DNA of 49,790 nt from positions 1 through 49,790 of the forward strand of contig CAYYTU010000019.1 in assembly GCA_964474655.1 (NCBI GenBank), read 5' to 3'. The notes beneath the pieces were generated by a model. The model had not been told where the DNA came from. It saw only the letters and a program-made list of their open reading frames with translations, and searched no databases. The position numbers were made by a program, and so were the translations under genes. Of the stretch, positions 7,443 to 16,242 are shown piece after piece. The stretch's first letter is position 1, and the number at the start of each line of letters is the position of its first letter. The stretch comes from CAYYTU01 sp964474655. GTDB taxonomy: Bacteria; Chloroflexota; Anaerolineae; B4-G1.

Positions 7443-7880
7443 ATGACCCGCCCCACTCTTTCTGATAACGCATTCGAAAAACGTTACGAGGATATTCTGC
7501 AAAACCTTGAGGCCGGTATCATGCAAGTATATCGCGAGCATCCAGAGCTGTCCAACTGGGAAGCACTCAACGCTATCGAGGCGCTCATCAGACTTTACAA
7601 CGCCGAGATCAAAGAGTATGAACCGCAGCCTCCACACCTTGATCCGCTCTCCCAGGAAGTCTTCGAAAGCGTCAAGATGATGAGCGAATGGCGATTGGGA
7701 CGTACATCATTCAAAGACCTAGACGGCCAGCCTATCGAACAGCAGCCCGAGCCGATCACCCTGGAGGAGATGATCGACTGCCTGAAACGTATTCGCAAAT
7801 CTATCAACTTCTGGACCGAAAAAGCCGGGCGAAAAGGTTACCTGCGCTTCGTCGAACGTTTCTTCCCATCCCCATCTTGA
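7443..7880 (+). CDS. Hypothetical cytoplasmic protein
   Basis: I do not recognise this 145-residue protein. It is soluble and largely helical by composition. A conserved-looking N-terminal segment (ELSNWEALNAIEALIRLYNAE) and a C-terminal basic segment (AGRKGYLRFVERFFP) stand out. A strong GAGGAGGAG ribosome-binding site overlaps the end of the preceding HD hydrolase gene, and the ATG follows that gene's stop by one base, so the two form a translationally close pair. It may assist or regulate the hydrolase, but nothing in the sequence shows how. Confidence 0.7.
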   Translation: MTRPTLSDNAFEKRYEDILQNLEAGIMQVYREHPELSNWEALNAIEALIRLYNAEIKEYEPQPPHLDPLSQEVFESVKMMSEWRLGRTSFKDLDGQPIEQQPEPITLEEMIDCLKRIRKSINFWTEKAGRKGYLRFVERFFPSPS

Positions 7881-8006
7881 CAAATGATAAGAACAAAGTA
7901 GGATTGATAGTCGTTATAATACTAACGTCTGACGGCTGACCACGAGACACTTTTTCGCCTTAACTCCTGTAGTTTAGCGACTCCAGACTTTGGAAGCACA
8001 AATGTC

Positions 8007-8110
8007 GCCCGGCGATGAAGTCGCGGGCTGCCCATTGCGAAGCCGCTGAAGAGCGGCTTCGGAGTCGGCGTAGGCCGACTTCGTCGATCGTAACACGCGG
8101 TTTCAACCGC
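8007..8110. repeat. Cluster of four adjacent hairpins
   Basis: Four stem-loops follow one another: GCCC/GGGC with a GCGA/TCGC inner stem (8007-8028); a perfect 9-bp stem GAAGCCGCT with a GAAG loop (8039-8060); AGTCGGC/GCCGACT with a GTAG loop (8063-8080); and GCGGTT/AACCGC (8097-8110). No T-run follows any of them, so they are more like palindromic repeat units than terminators. Confidence 0.75.
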
Positions 8111-8209
8111 CAAACCGTCTTCGATCGCTCCCAGTCAGTTGCATCGTATCTGAAAGCTTTCGAGAAGATTAGCAAGACTTGTCCAAATAGCCAAGTCTAA
8201 CGGTAAATG

Positions 8210-8298
8210 GGCAAACGAAGCGATTCTAGTGTAGCCCAGACGCATTAGATTGCCTACAGTCACGTTTATCGAGCGCATCAACCCCAGCTTCGTTTGCC
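8210..8298 (-). repeat. 89-bp intergenic repeat, copy 2
   Basis: It has perfect 12-bp terminal inverted repeats, GGCAAACGAAGC (8210-8221) and GCTTCGTTTGCC (8287-8298). It is the same length as the copy at 6584-6672 and lies in inverse orientation to it, 87 bases before the ATPase start codon. Confidence 0.82.
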
Positions 8299-8384
8299 TT
8301 GTTCGCGCCTAAGCACGTTCTGCGGCCTTGAGGGCATTTTTGCTGGACGACCTGCTTCGAAATCCATAAATGGTAGAGGAGAGT

Positions 8385-11228
8385 ATGGAAAAAAAGGATA
8401 CCTGGCATAGTTTACCCGTACAAGAAGTCGCCGACAAGCTAAAAACAGATCTCGAAGAAGGACTGACATCCAAAGAAACCGAGGCCCGGATAAAAGAGTA
8501 TGGCCTCAACGAGCTGGCCGAGCAGCCCCGCCCGGGGTTCTGGCAGCTACTCCTGAGACAATTCGACAATTTCGTCGTGATGATGCTGATCGCGGCTTCT
8601 GGCATATCGTTCCTCCTGGGAGAGACGGTGGAGGCCAGCGCCATCCTGTCCATCGTCATCCTCAACGCCGTCCTGGGAGTGATCCAGGAGAGCAAGGCAG
8701 AAGAGGCCCTAGCGGCGCTCAAGAAGATGGCCGCGCCAGAGGCACACGTGATGCGCGGCGGTCACCGGGTGACCGTCCCAGCTCGCGAGCTGGTGCCGGG
8801 CGACATCGTCTTCCTGAAGGCCGGCAGCTATGTACCGGCCGATATGCGGCTCATCGAAAGCGTCAACCTCAAAATTGACGAGGCCTCCTTGACCGGCGAA
8901 TCGATGCCAGTGGAGAAAAAGGCCGGAACTGAGTTACCAGAGGAAATGCCGCTGGGCGACCGCCGGAACTGCGCCTTTATGGGCACCACAGTCACCTACG
9001 GGCGCGGCGCCGGCATCGTCGTCGAAACCGGGATGGAGACCCAGATCGGCCTCATCGCCGAGATGATCCAATCCTACGAAGAGGAGACCACCCCTTTGCA
9101 ACGTCGGCTCGATCAGCTGGGCCGCTGGCTGGGCTGGGCCGCGTTGGGCATCTGCGGCCTCATCTTCATTGAGGCTCTCATCCAGGACACCCAGCTCTCT
9201 CTCATCGCCACCCAGGGCCCGGGGCCTTATCTGGTGCAGACGCAGGATCAGATCATCGAGCTCTTCCTCGTGGCGGTCAGCCTGGCCATCGCTGCAGTGC
9301 CAGAAGGGCTGCCGGCGGTGGTCACTATCTGTCTGGCGTTGGGAATGCGCGAGATGGTGCGGCGCAACGCCCTCATCCGCCGTCTGCCAGCGGTGGAAAC
9401 CCTGGGCAGCGCCACCGTGATCTGCTCCGACAAGACCGGCACACTGACCCAGAACGAGATGACCGCCGTGCGGCTTTATGTGGCCAACTTACGCCTGGAT
9501 GTGAGCGGCGAGGGCTATGAGCCGGATGGCAAGTTCAATCATCAGGGTAAGCAAGTCAATCCCCGCGACCACCCCGAGGTCCTGGCCCTGCTTACAGGGG
9601 GACTTCTCTGCTCCGATGCCCGGCTGGAATCGGTGGACCAGGATGAAGCCGATGAAATAGAGGTGAACGGCGACACAAATTACCGCATGGTGGGCGATCC
9701 GACCGAGGGCGCATTGGTGGTGGCCGCCGCTAAAGCCGGTCTATGGCGCGAAGAGGTCGAAGAACGCCTGCCGCGTGTAGCTGAGATTCCCTTCGATAGC
9801 GAACGTAAGCGGATGACCACCATCCACCGGGGAAGATGTCGCGGGCTGGAAGAATCCACCGACGCCAACTACGTGGCTTACGTCAAGGGCGCCCCCGACA
9901 TCGTACTATCGCTATGTGATTCTATCCTGGACGACGGCGTCGACGTCCCGCTCACCAACGGCCGCCGTCAGCACATCAAAAACGCCTTTCGTGACCTGGG
10001 AAAGGGCGGGCTGCGCGTTCTGGCCGTGGCTTACCGGCACCTGCAGGATGTACCGGATGAACCCAATCCCGATAAAGTCGAGCGGAACTTATCGCTGATT
10101 GGGCTGGTGGCGATGACCGACCCGGCCCGCCCAGAAGTCAAGCAAGCGGTGGAGAAAGCACGCCACGCCGGTATCCGCACGATGATGATCACAGGGGACT
10201 ACCCGGACACCGCCCGCGCCATCGCCGAGGAGATCGGGCTGATGCGTTCGGACGGCAGCGGCAATCCCGACGGTCACGTATTGACCGGCGCGGAGCTCGA
10301 GCAGATCTCCGACCAGGAGCTGATCGACAGGATCGACGAGATCGACGTCTTCGCCCGCGTCTCTCCTCAGCACAAAGTGCGCATTGTCGAAGCGCTAAAG
10401 GCCCGCGACCAGGTAGTAGCGATGACGGGCGACGGCGTCAACGACGCCCCGGCGCTCAAGCGAGCTTCGATTGGCGTGGCGATGGGCATCACCGGCACCG
10501 ACGTGACCAAACAGACGGCCGACATGGTGCTCACCGACGACAACTATACCTCCATCGTCTCCGCCGTCGAGCAAGGCCGCATCATCTACTCCAACATCCG
10601 CAAGTTCGTCTACTTCCTGATCTCGTGCAACCTGGCGGAGATAATGGTCATCTTCCTGGCTATGCTCTTCGGCTCCAAATCACCGCTGACCCCCATCCAG
10701 CTGTTGTGGCTCAACCTGTTGACCGATGGCGCGCCGGCCCTGGCGCTGGGCCTGGAAAAGGGCGACCCGGACATTATGGACCGCCCGCCGCGTCCGGTGA
10801 ACGAGCCAATCATTAACAAAATTATGGGCATCGGCATCAGCGTACAGACCGTCGCCATCACCGGCGTCGTGCTGTTCGCTTACTACATCGGCCTGATGTG
10901 GAGCCCGGGGAACCGGCTGCTGGCGCAGACAATGGCCTTCGTCACCCTTTCCGCCTCCGAGCTGCTACGCGCTTACACCGCCCGCTCCGAGCGGGTCTCG
11001 CTCTTCCGGCTGGGTATCTTCAGCAACAAATATATGCAGTACGCCGTGGCCCTCTCCATCGTATTGTTGCTGGGCGTGATCTACGCCCCCTTCTTACAGC
11101 CAATCTTCGACACGATTGCCCTGGGCTCCCGTGAATGGCTCGTGATTATACCGCTCTTGCTAATCCCTTCCATCGCGGCCGAGATCACCAAAGCCCTCTT
11201 ACCCGAGCCGCAAGCAAACGAGGTATAG
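8385..11228 (+). CDS. P-type cation-transporting ATPase, Ca2+ (type IIA) class
   Basis: This 947-residue pump carries all P-type signatures: actuator motif LTGES, phosphorylation motif DKTGTLTQNEMT with D349, the nucleotide-domain KGAPD, and the hinge TGDGVNDAPALKRA. The membrane motif AAVPEGLPAVVT is characteristic of IIA Ca2+ pumps, and about ten membrane segments are expected. It would export Ca2+ (possibly Mn2+) from the cytoplasm. The ATG at 8385 is chosen over the in-frame ATG at 8370 because AGAGGAG lies between them. It heads a plus-strand run with three small hydrolase genes spaced 0-20 bases apart. The upstream region carries an 89-bp repeat. Ion specificity is inferred from motifs only. 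Confidence 0.93.
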   Translation: MEKKDTWHSLPVQEVADKLKTDLEEGLTSKETEARIKEYGLNELAEQPRPGFWQLLLRQFDNFVVMMLIAASGISFLLGETVEASAILSIVILNAVLGVIQESKAEEALAALKKMAAPEAHVMRGGHRVTVPARELVPGDIVFLKAGSYVPADMRLIESVNLKIDEASLTGESMPVEKKAGTELPEEMPLGDRRNCAFMGTTVTYGRGAGIVVETGMETQIGLIAEMIQSYEEETTPLQRRLDQLGRWLGWAALGICGLIFIEALIQDTQLSLIATQGPGPYLVQTQDQIIELFLVAVSLAIAAVPEGLPAVVTICLALGMREMVRRNALIRRLPAVETLGSATVICSDKTGTLTQNEMTAVRLYVANLRLDVSGEGYEPDGKFNHQGKQVNPRDHPEVLALLTGGLLCSDARLESVDQDEADEIEVNGDTNYRMVGDPTEGALVVAAAKAGLWREEVEERLPRVAEIPFDSERKRMTTIHRGRCRGLEESTDANYVAYVKGAPDIVLSLCDSILDDGVDVPLTNGRRQHIKNAFRDLGKGGLRVLAVAYRHLQDVPDEPNPDKVERNLSLIGLVAMTDPARPEVKQAVEKARHAGIRTMMITGDYPDTARAIAEEIGLMRSDGSGNPDGHVLTGAELEQISDQELIDRIDEIDVFARVSPQHKVRIVEALKARDQVVAMTGDGVNDAPALKRASIGVAMGITGTDVTKQTADMVLTDDNYTSIVSAVEQGRIIYSNIRKFVYFLISCNLAEIMVIFLAMLFGSKSPLTPIQLLWLNLLTDGAPALALGLEKGDPDIMDRPPRPVNEPIINKIMGIGISVQTVAITGVVLFAYYIGLMWSPGNRLLAQTMAFVTLSASELLRAYTARSERVSLFRLGIFSNKYMQYAVALSIVLLLGVIYAPFLQPIFDTIALGSREWLVIIPLLLIPSIAAEITKALLPEPQANEV

Positions 11229-11247
11229 CGACGAACGGGATGGCCCG

Positions 11248-11847
11248 ATGATAAACGAGGATAAGCTAGACGACAGGCCTGACGACAAAATCAACGGCGT
11301 CGCCCTGGGCTGGGAGCGTCTGGAAACGGCCTACCCGCTCGACTTCCGGATGTTTCGCGTGCGGGAGGATCTGGTGCGCTGGCCCGACGGTCATGTGGCG
11401 CCCTACGTTTACATCCAGGCCGCCGGCGCGGTCTGGATCGTGCCGGTGACCACCGAGGAGCAGATTGTGCTCATCCGTCAGTTCCGCTACACGATAGACG
11501 ATTGGTGCTGGGAGGTACCAGCCGGCGGCTTCCACGACTTCGAGGGCAGCCCCCTGGAGCTGGCAAAGCGAGAGCTAGCAGAGGAAGTAGGAGGGTCGAG
11601 CGACGATTGGACGTACGTCGGTTCCTTCCACCCCGGCAACAGCATCATTGATGAGCTATGCCACATCGTGCTGGCCCGCGACGTGGAGCTCAACTCTGAG
11701 CCAACGCCGGAAGCCGGAGAGATCATCGAGATCCACCGCGTATCCATCGCGCGAGCGCTCTCGATGGCCCGCAACGGCAAGATAAGGGACGGGCATAGCG
11801 CGCTGGCGCTCCTGCGCAGCGAACCCTACCTGACCGAGGAGGCATAG
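11248..11847 (+). CDS. Nudix hydrolase, ADP-ribose pyrophosphatase-like
   Basis: The 199-residue protein has a Nudix core with R108-E109-L-x-E112-E113-x-G115 preceded by EVPAGG, as in ADP-sugar pyrophosphatases (NudF type). The spacing between the first glycine/glutamate and the REL block is one residue longer than the textbook box, but the metal-binding glutamates are present. It would hydrolyse ADP-ribose or a similar nucleoside diphosphate sugar using Mg2+. It begins 19 bases after the ATPase gene and is followed after one base by the alpha/beta hydrolase, so it is probably part of one transcript. The substrate is inferred from family resemblance. Confidence 0.85.
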   Translation: MINEDKLDDRPDDKINGVALGWERLETAYPLDFRMFRVREDLVRWPDGHVAPYVYIQAAGAVWIVPVTTEEQIVLIRQFRYTIDDWCWEVPAGGFHDFEGSPLELAKRELAEEVGGSSDDWTYVGSFHPGNSIIDELCHIVLARDVELNSEPTPEAGEIIEIHRVSIARALSMARNGKIRDGHSALALLRSEPYLTEEA

Positions 11848-11848
11848 C

Positions 11849-12625
11849 GTGAGCCAACGCCCCGCCCCAGAGCCCTTCTTCCTGGAAGGCGGCCCCATCG
11901 GCGCACTGCTGATCCACGGCTTCACTGGATCGCCGCCGGAGATGCGCTTGCTGGGCGACTATTTACACGCCCAGGGGCTGACGGTCTCGGCTCCCCTGCT
12001 ACCCGGTCACGGCGAGACCATCGAGGCGATGAACGAGTGCCAATGGAGCGATTGGGCCGCGCACGTGGAGCAAGCCTGGGGTAAGTTGCACCAGCGATGC
12101 GAGATGCTTTTCGTCGGCGGGCTTTCGATGGGCTCGCTGCTCGCCATCGACCTGGCCGTCAAACACCCCGAGACGCACGGAGCGATGCTCTACTCGCCGG
12201 CCCTCAAAATAGCCGACCGACTGATCCACTTCACACCCCTCCTCAAGTATTTTATGAAGGCCAAGCCCAAGTCCAGTGGTACCGATCTGACCGACCCCCA
12301 GGCCCCTCAACGTACCTGGAGCTACCGCAGCTGGCCCCTGCCGGCAGCACACGAGCTGCTGAAGCTGATCCGCCACGTCGAAGCGATACTACCTCAGTTG
12401 ACGTGCCCGCTGCTGGCGGTTCAAAGCAAACGCGACCGAATCATCCGGCCCAACAGCGCAGTCCAAGTCTGCGAACGAGCCGGGAGTACCGACAAGCAGC
12501 TGCTCACGCTCCACAACTCCGGTCACGTCCTCACCGTCGACAGCGAGTGGAAGACGGTGGCAAAAGCAACGTTCGACTTCATACAAAGTCATCACCCCCA
12601 GGAAGTACCACGGAAAGAGGATTGA
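11849..12625 (+). CDS. Alpha/beta-hydrolase, carboxylesterase/lipase type
   Basis: The 258-residue product is a compact alpha/beta hydrolase resembling bacterial Est30/monoacylglycerol lipase carboxylesterases. It has an oxyanion region LLIHGFTGSPPEM, a nucleophile elbow GLSMG with S93, an Asp in the SKRDRII segment, and a C-terminal His in SGHVLTVD. It should hydrolyse short acyl or glyceride esters. No signal peptide is seen. It starts with GTG one base after the upstream stop, with GAGGAGG about 7 bases before. Next to a Nudix enzyme it may serve in metabolite clean-up, but the sequence does not show this. Confidence 0.85.
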   Translation: MSQRPAPEPFFLEGGPIGALLIHGFTGSPPEMRLLGDYLHAQGLTVSAPLLPGHGETIEAMNECQWSDWAAHVEQAWGKLHQRCEMLFVGGLSMGSLLAIDLAVKHPETHGAMLYSPALKIADRLIHFTPLLKYFMKAKPKSSGTDLTDPQAPQRTWSYRSWPLPAAHELLKLIRHVEAILPQLTCPLLAVQSKRDRIIRPNSAVQVCERAGSTDKQLLTLHNSGHVLTVDSEWKTVAKATFDFIQSHHPQEVPRKED

Positions 12626-12627
12626 CG

Positions 12628-13305
12628 ATGCCAGATCTGTTTGACCTGCTACCCGCGTTGAATGAGGTGGACCATCTGTTGCTGAAGGATCAAGAGATCC
12701 GGCTAGTCGGCGTTTCGGCCATCCTCTATGACGAAGAAAACTACTATTTTGAGATCGCCCAACCGCGCTACTGGGGGAAGCGAGAGGACAAGACGCGCTC
12801 CGTCGGCATTGGCGGCATCGGCGGGGGGATCAAAGCAGGCGAGACACTCCTGGGATGTTTGCGCCGCAAGGTGGAGGAGGAGCTGGGCACCGGCTTTACG
12901 CTGGAATCCGGTCCGTCTACCGCGCTAATTCAACAAGGAGAAGTAATAGCCTCGCTCGACTTGCCGCCCAGCGAAGAGGAATCCATACCCTCCTTCATCA
13001 ACCTGATGCCGCCTCAACTGGCCGGGCCTGGAATGCCCGACCATCTGGCCATCGTGACCTATCAGGGCCGCCTGGAAGGTAAGCCCCGCCGCGATGACCT
13101 TTTCGGGATGCTGACCGTGGGTCGTTCGGCGCTGGGAACGTTCTTCGAGCGCGAAGAATGGCAATTGGAAGAGGCGCTGGCCCATCCTGCGCTGACGTTC
13201 GATCTGGCCTCCGATCTGCCCCAAGGCTGCGTGCTCCAGTTCAAATTGACTGGGCGTGCGTTCCGAGTGCTACACCATCACCAGAAATGCGCTGAAACAG
13301 AATGA
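12628..13305 (+). CDS. Nudix-like protein with altered box
   Basis: The 225-residue protein starts at ATG 12628, two bases after the preceding stop. The open frame extends much further upstream but only in overlap with the hydrolase gene. It has a recognisable Nudix box: G66-x5-E72-x7-R80-K81-V82-E83-E84-E85-L86-G87. The invariant glutamate after the arginine is a lysine (K81), while the EE pair is kept. The N-terminus (LLKDQEIRLVGVSAILYDEENYYFEIAQPRYW) and a glycine-rich strand before the box are unlike standard Nudix hydrolases. It may have reduced or changed catalysis, or act as a binding protein. It is last in the run after the ATPase. Confidence 0.72.
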   Translation: MPDLFDLLPALNEVDHLLLKDQEIRLVGVSAILYDEENYYFEIAQPRYWGKREDKTRSVGIGGIGGGIKAGETLLGCLRRKVEEELGTGFTLESGPSTALIQQGEVIASLDLPPSEEESIPSFINLMPPQLAGPGMPDHLAIVTYQGRLEGKPRRDDLFGMLTVGRSALGTFFEREEWQLEEALAHPALTFDLASDLPQGCVLQFKLTGRAFRVLHHHQKCAETE

Positions 13306-13374
13306 TTATGCGGCCCCCTAAGTCATCGCCGTCTGCCATACATGCACATATGAGGGCTTTGCGCTACCGCCAGA

Positions 13375-14583
13375 TTACCGGTCGTGACAGTCAAAACTTA
13401 TGACGGACTGACGCGCCCCACGGACCACAGCCTCGTGCGCGCCAAAAGCCACCAACGCAAACAGCAGCAAAAACGGGCCCAGCACCTCTAACCCCAAACG
13501 CTCCGCCAAGACGCCGGCCAGCGACGAAAGACCCGACCCTCCAAGCCCCGCGGCCGCGACCTGAAAGCCGATGGCATTGTCAGCGTGCCCTACACCTACC
13601 CGGCGGTGCGTGGTCGACGTCAACATCGGGAAAACCGGCGCCTCCGCCAGGCCCATCAGCGCCAACCCCAGAAAGCCAATCCAGTTCACAGGGTGCCACC
13701 AAAGGAGTACAGATCCAGCGATGATAACCACCAGACTGAGCCGGATCAAGGTGGTCATCCGCAAACGGTCCACCACCACGCCCAACAGTAATCGCCCGCC
13801 GGTGAAAGCGCCCCAGTAAACACTGGTCCACAGCCCGGCCACACTCGCCGCCACGCCACGCGCCTCGGTGAAAAGGCTGTAGGCCCACTGCCCTCCTGTA
13901 GCCTCAATGCCCGTATAGGCGAAGAAGAGAAGCACACTTAACCAGACAATGGGGAGTTTGAGCGTCTCGACGCTGGAATGATGGCCTGATGCTCCCGAAG
14001 GCGAGGGGCTCGTCGATACTTCCTCTTTCTCCTGGAAACTTGGCCAATGCATCCGCGTCAGGATGAAGCCCACCGAGAGAAGAGCCAGGCCCATACCGGC
14101 GACACCATATCCCCAGCGCCAGGAACAACCTGCTCGAAGGAGAGCCGTCATCAGCAGCGGGCCCAGTGTGGATCCCAATCCATAACAGGCGTGGAGCCAG
14201 TTCATCATCCCGGCACTGTGGTTGGCGGCGAAGTAGGCGTTTAAGCCCGCGTGCGTGGAGCCGCTGCCAATTCCATACAACACCCCCACCAGCACCATCA
14301 CGGCCCAGGCCGGCGCCAAGCTGTAGCCCAGCAGGCCCAGGCTGGCCAACACGCTGCTGACCATCAGAAAGGAGCCCATCCCAATGTCAGAGATGACGCG
14401 TCCGCTATTGAAGCTGCCGGTTATGGATCCGGCGGTTGCCACCAACATCAATAGCCCCACGGCATCCAGCGAAAGGCCAAAAGTGGCCCGGATAGAAGGC
14501 CACGCCACACCCAACAACCCGGTCGTGAAGCCAATCACAACCAGGTCAGCATAAGCGATGGCAACCTGAAAGGCTGATCTCAT
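13375..14583 (-). CDS. Major facilitator superfamily transporter
   Basis: The 402-residue protein is very hydrophobic, with about twelve membrane segments in two halves separated by a charged loop (about 183-203, EKEEVSTSPSPSGASGHHSS). It has the glycine-rich helix packing of MFS carriers, and the STHAGLNAYFAAN segment recalls the fucose permease/FucP-like branch. The substrate is unknown. Its start overlaps the stop of the upstream HAD phosphatase gene by 4 bases, indicating translational coupling. It converges with the Nudix-like gene across a 69-base gap in which I see no clear terminator. Confidence 0.85.
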   Translation of the reverse strand: MRSAFQVAIAYADLVVIGFTTGLLGVAWPSIRATFGLSLDAVGLLMLVATAGSITGSFNSGRVISDIGMGSFLMVSSVLASLGLLGYSLAPAWAVMVLVGVLYGIGSGSTHAGLNAYFAANHSAGMMNWLHACYGLGSTLGPLLMTALLRAGCSWRWGYGVAGMGLALLSVGFILTRMHWPSFQEKEEVSTSPSPSGASGHHSSVETLKLPIVWLSVLLFFAYTGIEATGGQWAYSLFTEARGVAASVAGLWTSVYWGAFTGGRLLLGVVVDRLRMTTLIRLSLVVIIAGSVLLWWHPVNWIGFLGLALMGLAEAPVFPMLTSTTHRRVGVGHADNAIGFQVAAAGLGGSGLSSLAGVLAERLGLEVLGPFLLLFALVAFGAHEAVVRGARQSVISFDCHDR

Positions 14584-15227
14584 CCCCGCTCCAGGAGGCG
14601 ATCGATCACTGCACCCACCTCTAGCACGCTCCTGACCTCAAAATCGGCGTATTCACTCGACTCACCACCTACCAGAACTGTGGTCAGACCAAGATCCTTG
14701 GCCGGCGAGAGGTTATGCGCCGAATCCTCGATCATAATACCGGCCGGCCCGCGGGCACCAATCAGCCCCAGCATACGCTCGTAAGCATCGTGGTTGAACT
14801 TGTTACGCAAATCCATATCATCAATACCAACTATGTGCTCAAAATGGTCCTCAATGTCCAACGTCTGTAGCACGCGGTGAGCATGCGCGGTGGTGGCGTT
14901 GGTATAGATCACCTTGCGCAGCGGGATAGATATCAACATAGCGTCGAGCGCCGGATCGGGCGCCAGGTACTCCTCCAATGGAATATCATGCACGAAGTCG
15001 AGGTAATCGCGGAAGTCGATGTCATGCTCGGCGATCAGGCCATTCATCGTGCTGCCATAATTTTGCAAATATCGACGTCGCAAAACGGCGGCACCCGCCT
15101 CCGCTACACGGAGCCGATCGCAGATCCAGACCCGGATGCGGCGTCCGATCTCCTGCATGACGCCGCTATCACGCGGGTAGAGTGTGTTATCCAAATCGAA
15201 GATGACAACCTCAAAGTCCCGCGTCAT
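14580..15227 (-). CDS. HAD-superfamily phosphatase, pyrimidine 5'-nucleotidase-like
   Basis: The 215-residue protein has HAD motif I DLDNTLYP (D11 nucleophile, D13), motif II in IYTNAT, and motif IV in MIEDSAHNL. The DNTLYP form and an all-helical cap inserted after motif I are typical of the SDT1/pyrimidine 5'-nucleotidase group. The ATG at 15227 is chosen because it follows the crotonase stop codon by a single base, while a longer frame would overlap that gene. It is followed with a 4-base overlap by the MFS gene. Nucleotide or phosphosugar dephosphorylation is the family expectation. The actual substrate is unknown. Confidence 0.83.
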   Translation of the reverse strand: MTRDFEVVIFDLDNTLYPRDSGVMQEIGRRIRVWICDRLRVAEAGAAVLRRRYLQNYGSTMNGLIAEHDIDFRDYLDFVHDIPLEEYLAPDPALDAMLISIPLRKVIYTNATTAHAHRVLQTLDIEDHFEHIVGIDDMDLRNKFNHDAYERMLGLIGARGPAGIMIEDSAHNLSPAKDLGLTTVLVGGESSEYADFEVRSVLEVGAVIDRLLERG

Positions 15228-15228
15228 A

Positions 15229-16020
15229 TTAACGATCCTCAAACGCAGGTTCGCGCTTCTCCAGGAATGCACTCAAACCCTCGTGAGCATCGTGAGAGTC
15301 AGCCAGACTGACGAACTGCTCCTTCTCCAGTGCAAGCCCGGCTTCCAGCTCCTCCGAGCGGGCCCCAACAACAGCCTTTAGCGCAGCAGCGACGGAGATG
15401 CTGGAGTGAGAGACGATCTGAGCGACCAGATCGCGGGCCTCCGTAAGCAGCGCATCCGGCCCTACGACGCTCTCCACCAGGCCGATGCGATAGGCTTCCT
15501 CAGCCCCGATCCTTTTACCGCTCAGGATCAGCTCCAGCGCCTTCCCCGGCCCCACCAGGCGCGGGAGCCGCTGCGTCGCCCCCCAGCCGGGGATGATGCC
15601 CAGACCGATCTCCGGCTGCCCCAACACAGCCTGCTCGGAACAGAGGCGGATGTGACAAGCCAGCGCCAGTTCCATCCCCCCTCCCAGGCAGAAGCCGTTG
15701 ACGGCGGCGATGATCGGCTTGGAAGATCGCTCAATCTTCAGGAAGAGATCCTGTCCGCGCTCGACGAACCGACGCACCGCGGCCGGCCCCTCCTCCATCA
15801 CGGCCTTGATCTCACCGATGTCCGCCCCCGCCACGAACGCTTTCTCCCCGGCGCCAGTGACAACGATAGCCTCGACCGCATCGTCGGCCAAGAAGGTATC
15901 CAGCGCCTCATCGAGCTCCGTCACGACCTGCTCACTAAACGCGTTGACCGGCGGTCGATCAATAGTAAGCAATGCAACACGATCCTCGACTACGACCTGA
16001 ACGTTCTGCCATTCTGTCAT
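15229..16020 (-). CDS. Enoyl-CoA hydratase/isomerase (crotonase family)
   Basis: The 263-residue protein is standard length for the crotonase family. It has the oxyanion-hole segments AFVAGADI and GFCLGGGMELALAC, and a glutamate in GQPEIGLGIIPGWGATQRL where hydratases carry a catalytic Glu. It would hydrate trans-2-enoyl-CoA in fatty acid or related acyl-CoA degradation. The ATG at 16020 has AGGAGA 7 bases upstream, and the frame continues further upstream without another supported start. The HAD phosphatase begins one base after its stop. No other beta-oxidation gene is in the window, so the pathway cannot be fixed. Confidence 0.9.
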   Translation of the reverse strand: MTEWQNVQVVVEDRVALLTIDRPPVNAFSEQVVTELDEALDTFLADDAVEAIVVTGAGEKAFVAGADIGEIKAVMEEGPAAVRRFVERGQDLFLKIERSSKPIIAAVNGFCLGGGMELALACHIRLCSEQAVLGQPEIGLGIIPGWGATQRLPRLVGPGKALELILSGKRIGAEEAYRIGLVESVVGPDALLTEARDLVAQIVSHSSISVAAALKAVVGARSEELEAGLALEKEQFVSLADSHDAHEGLSAFLEKREPAFEDR

Positions 16021-16123
16021 AGATGATTCTCCTGAAATCTCAAGGTGTCCTCGAACACAAAGTTTCCATCTCGCGAGAGACAAAGCATCCCCCGGCGAAT
16101 AGACTACGATCAGAGTAGGTACA

Positions 16124-16152
16124 AGTTTACCACAGGCGAGGGCAAAAGCCAA
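16124..16152 (-). promoter_or_regulatory. Probable promoter of the crotonase operon
   Basis: On the minus strand TTGGCT (16152-16147), 17 bases, then TAAACT (16129-16124). This is a moderate match to sigma-70 consensus at ideal spacing and gives a leader of about 100 bases. Confidence 0.5.
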
Positions 16153-16242
16153 CCGGCGGCTATGCAGACTCAACAATTGGTGGTACACTTATAGCTCAAT
16201 CTGGTGAGCGATTGCAGGAACCAAGACTTCACCCCGACATCC

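Larger units (their letters stand above)
7881..8384. other. Repeat-filled intergenic region upstream of the P-type ATPase
   Basis: About 500 bases contain a row of hairpins (8007-8110), an 89-bp repeat copy (8210-8298) and the ATPase leader. I see no convincing gene. A TATAAT at 7915-7920 lacks a -35 at normal spacing. Confidence 0.65.

Noticed and set aside
7877..7920. TTGACA and TATAAT as a promoter after the 145-residue gene
   Set aside because: The boxes are 32 bases apart, far from the 16-18 needed, and no gene follows for over 400 bases.
12097..12627. Long in-frame upstream extension of the second Nudix-like gene
   Set aside because: It overlaps the alpha/beta-hydrolase gene entirely, and the ATG at 12628 gives a sensible start right after that gene's stop.
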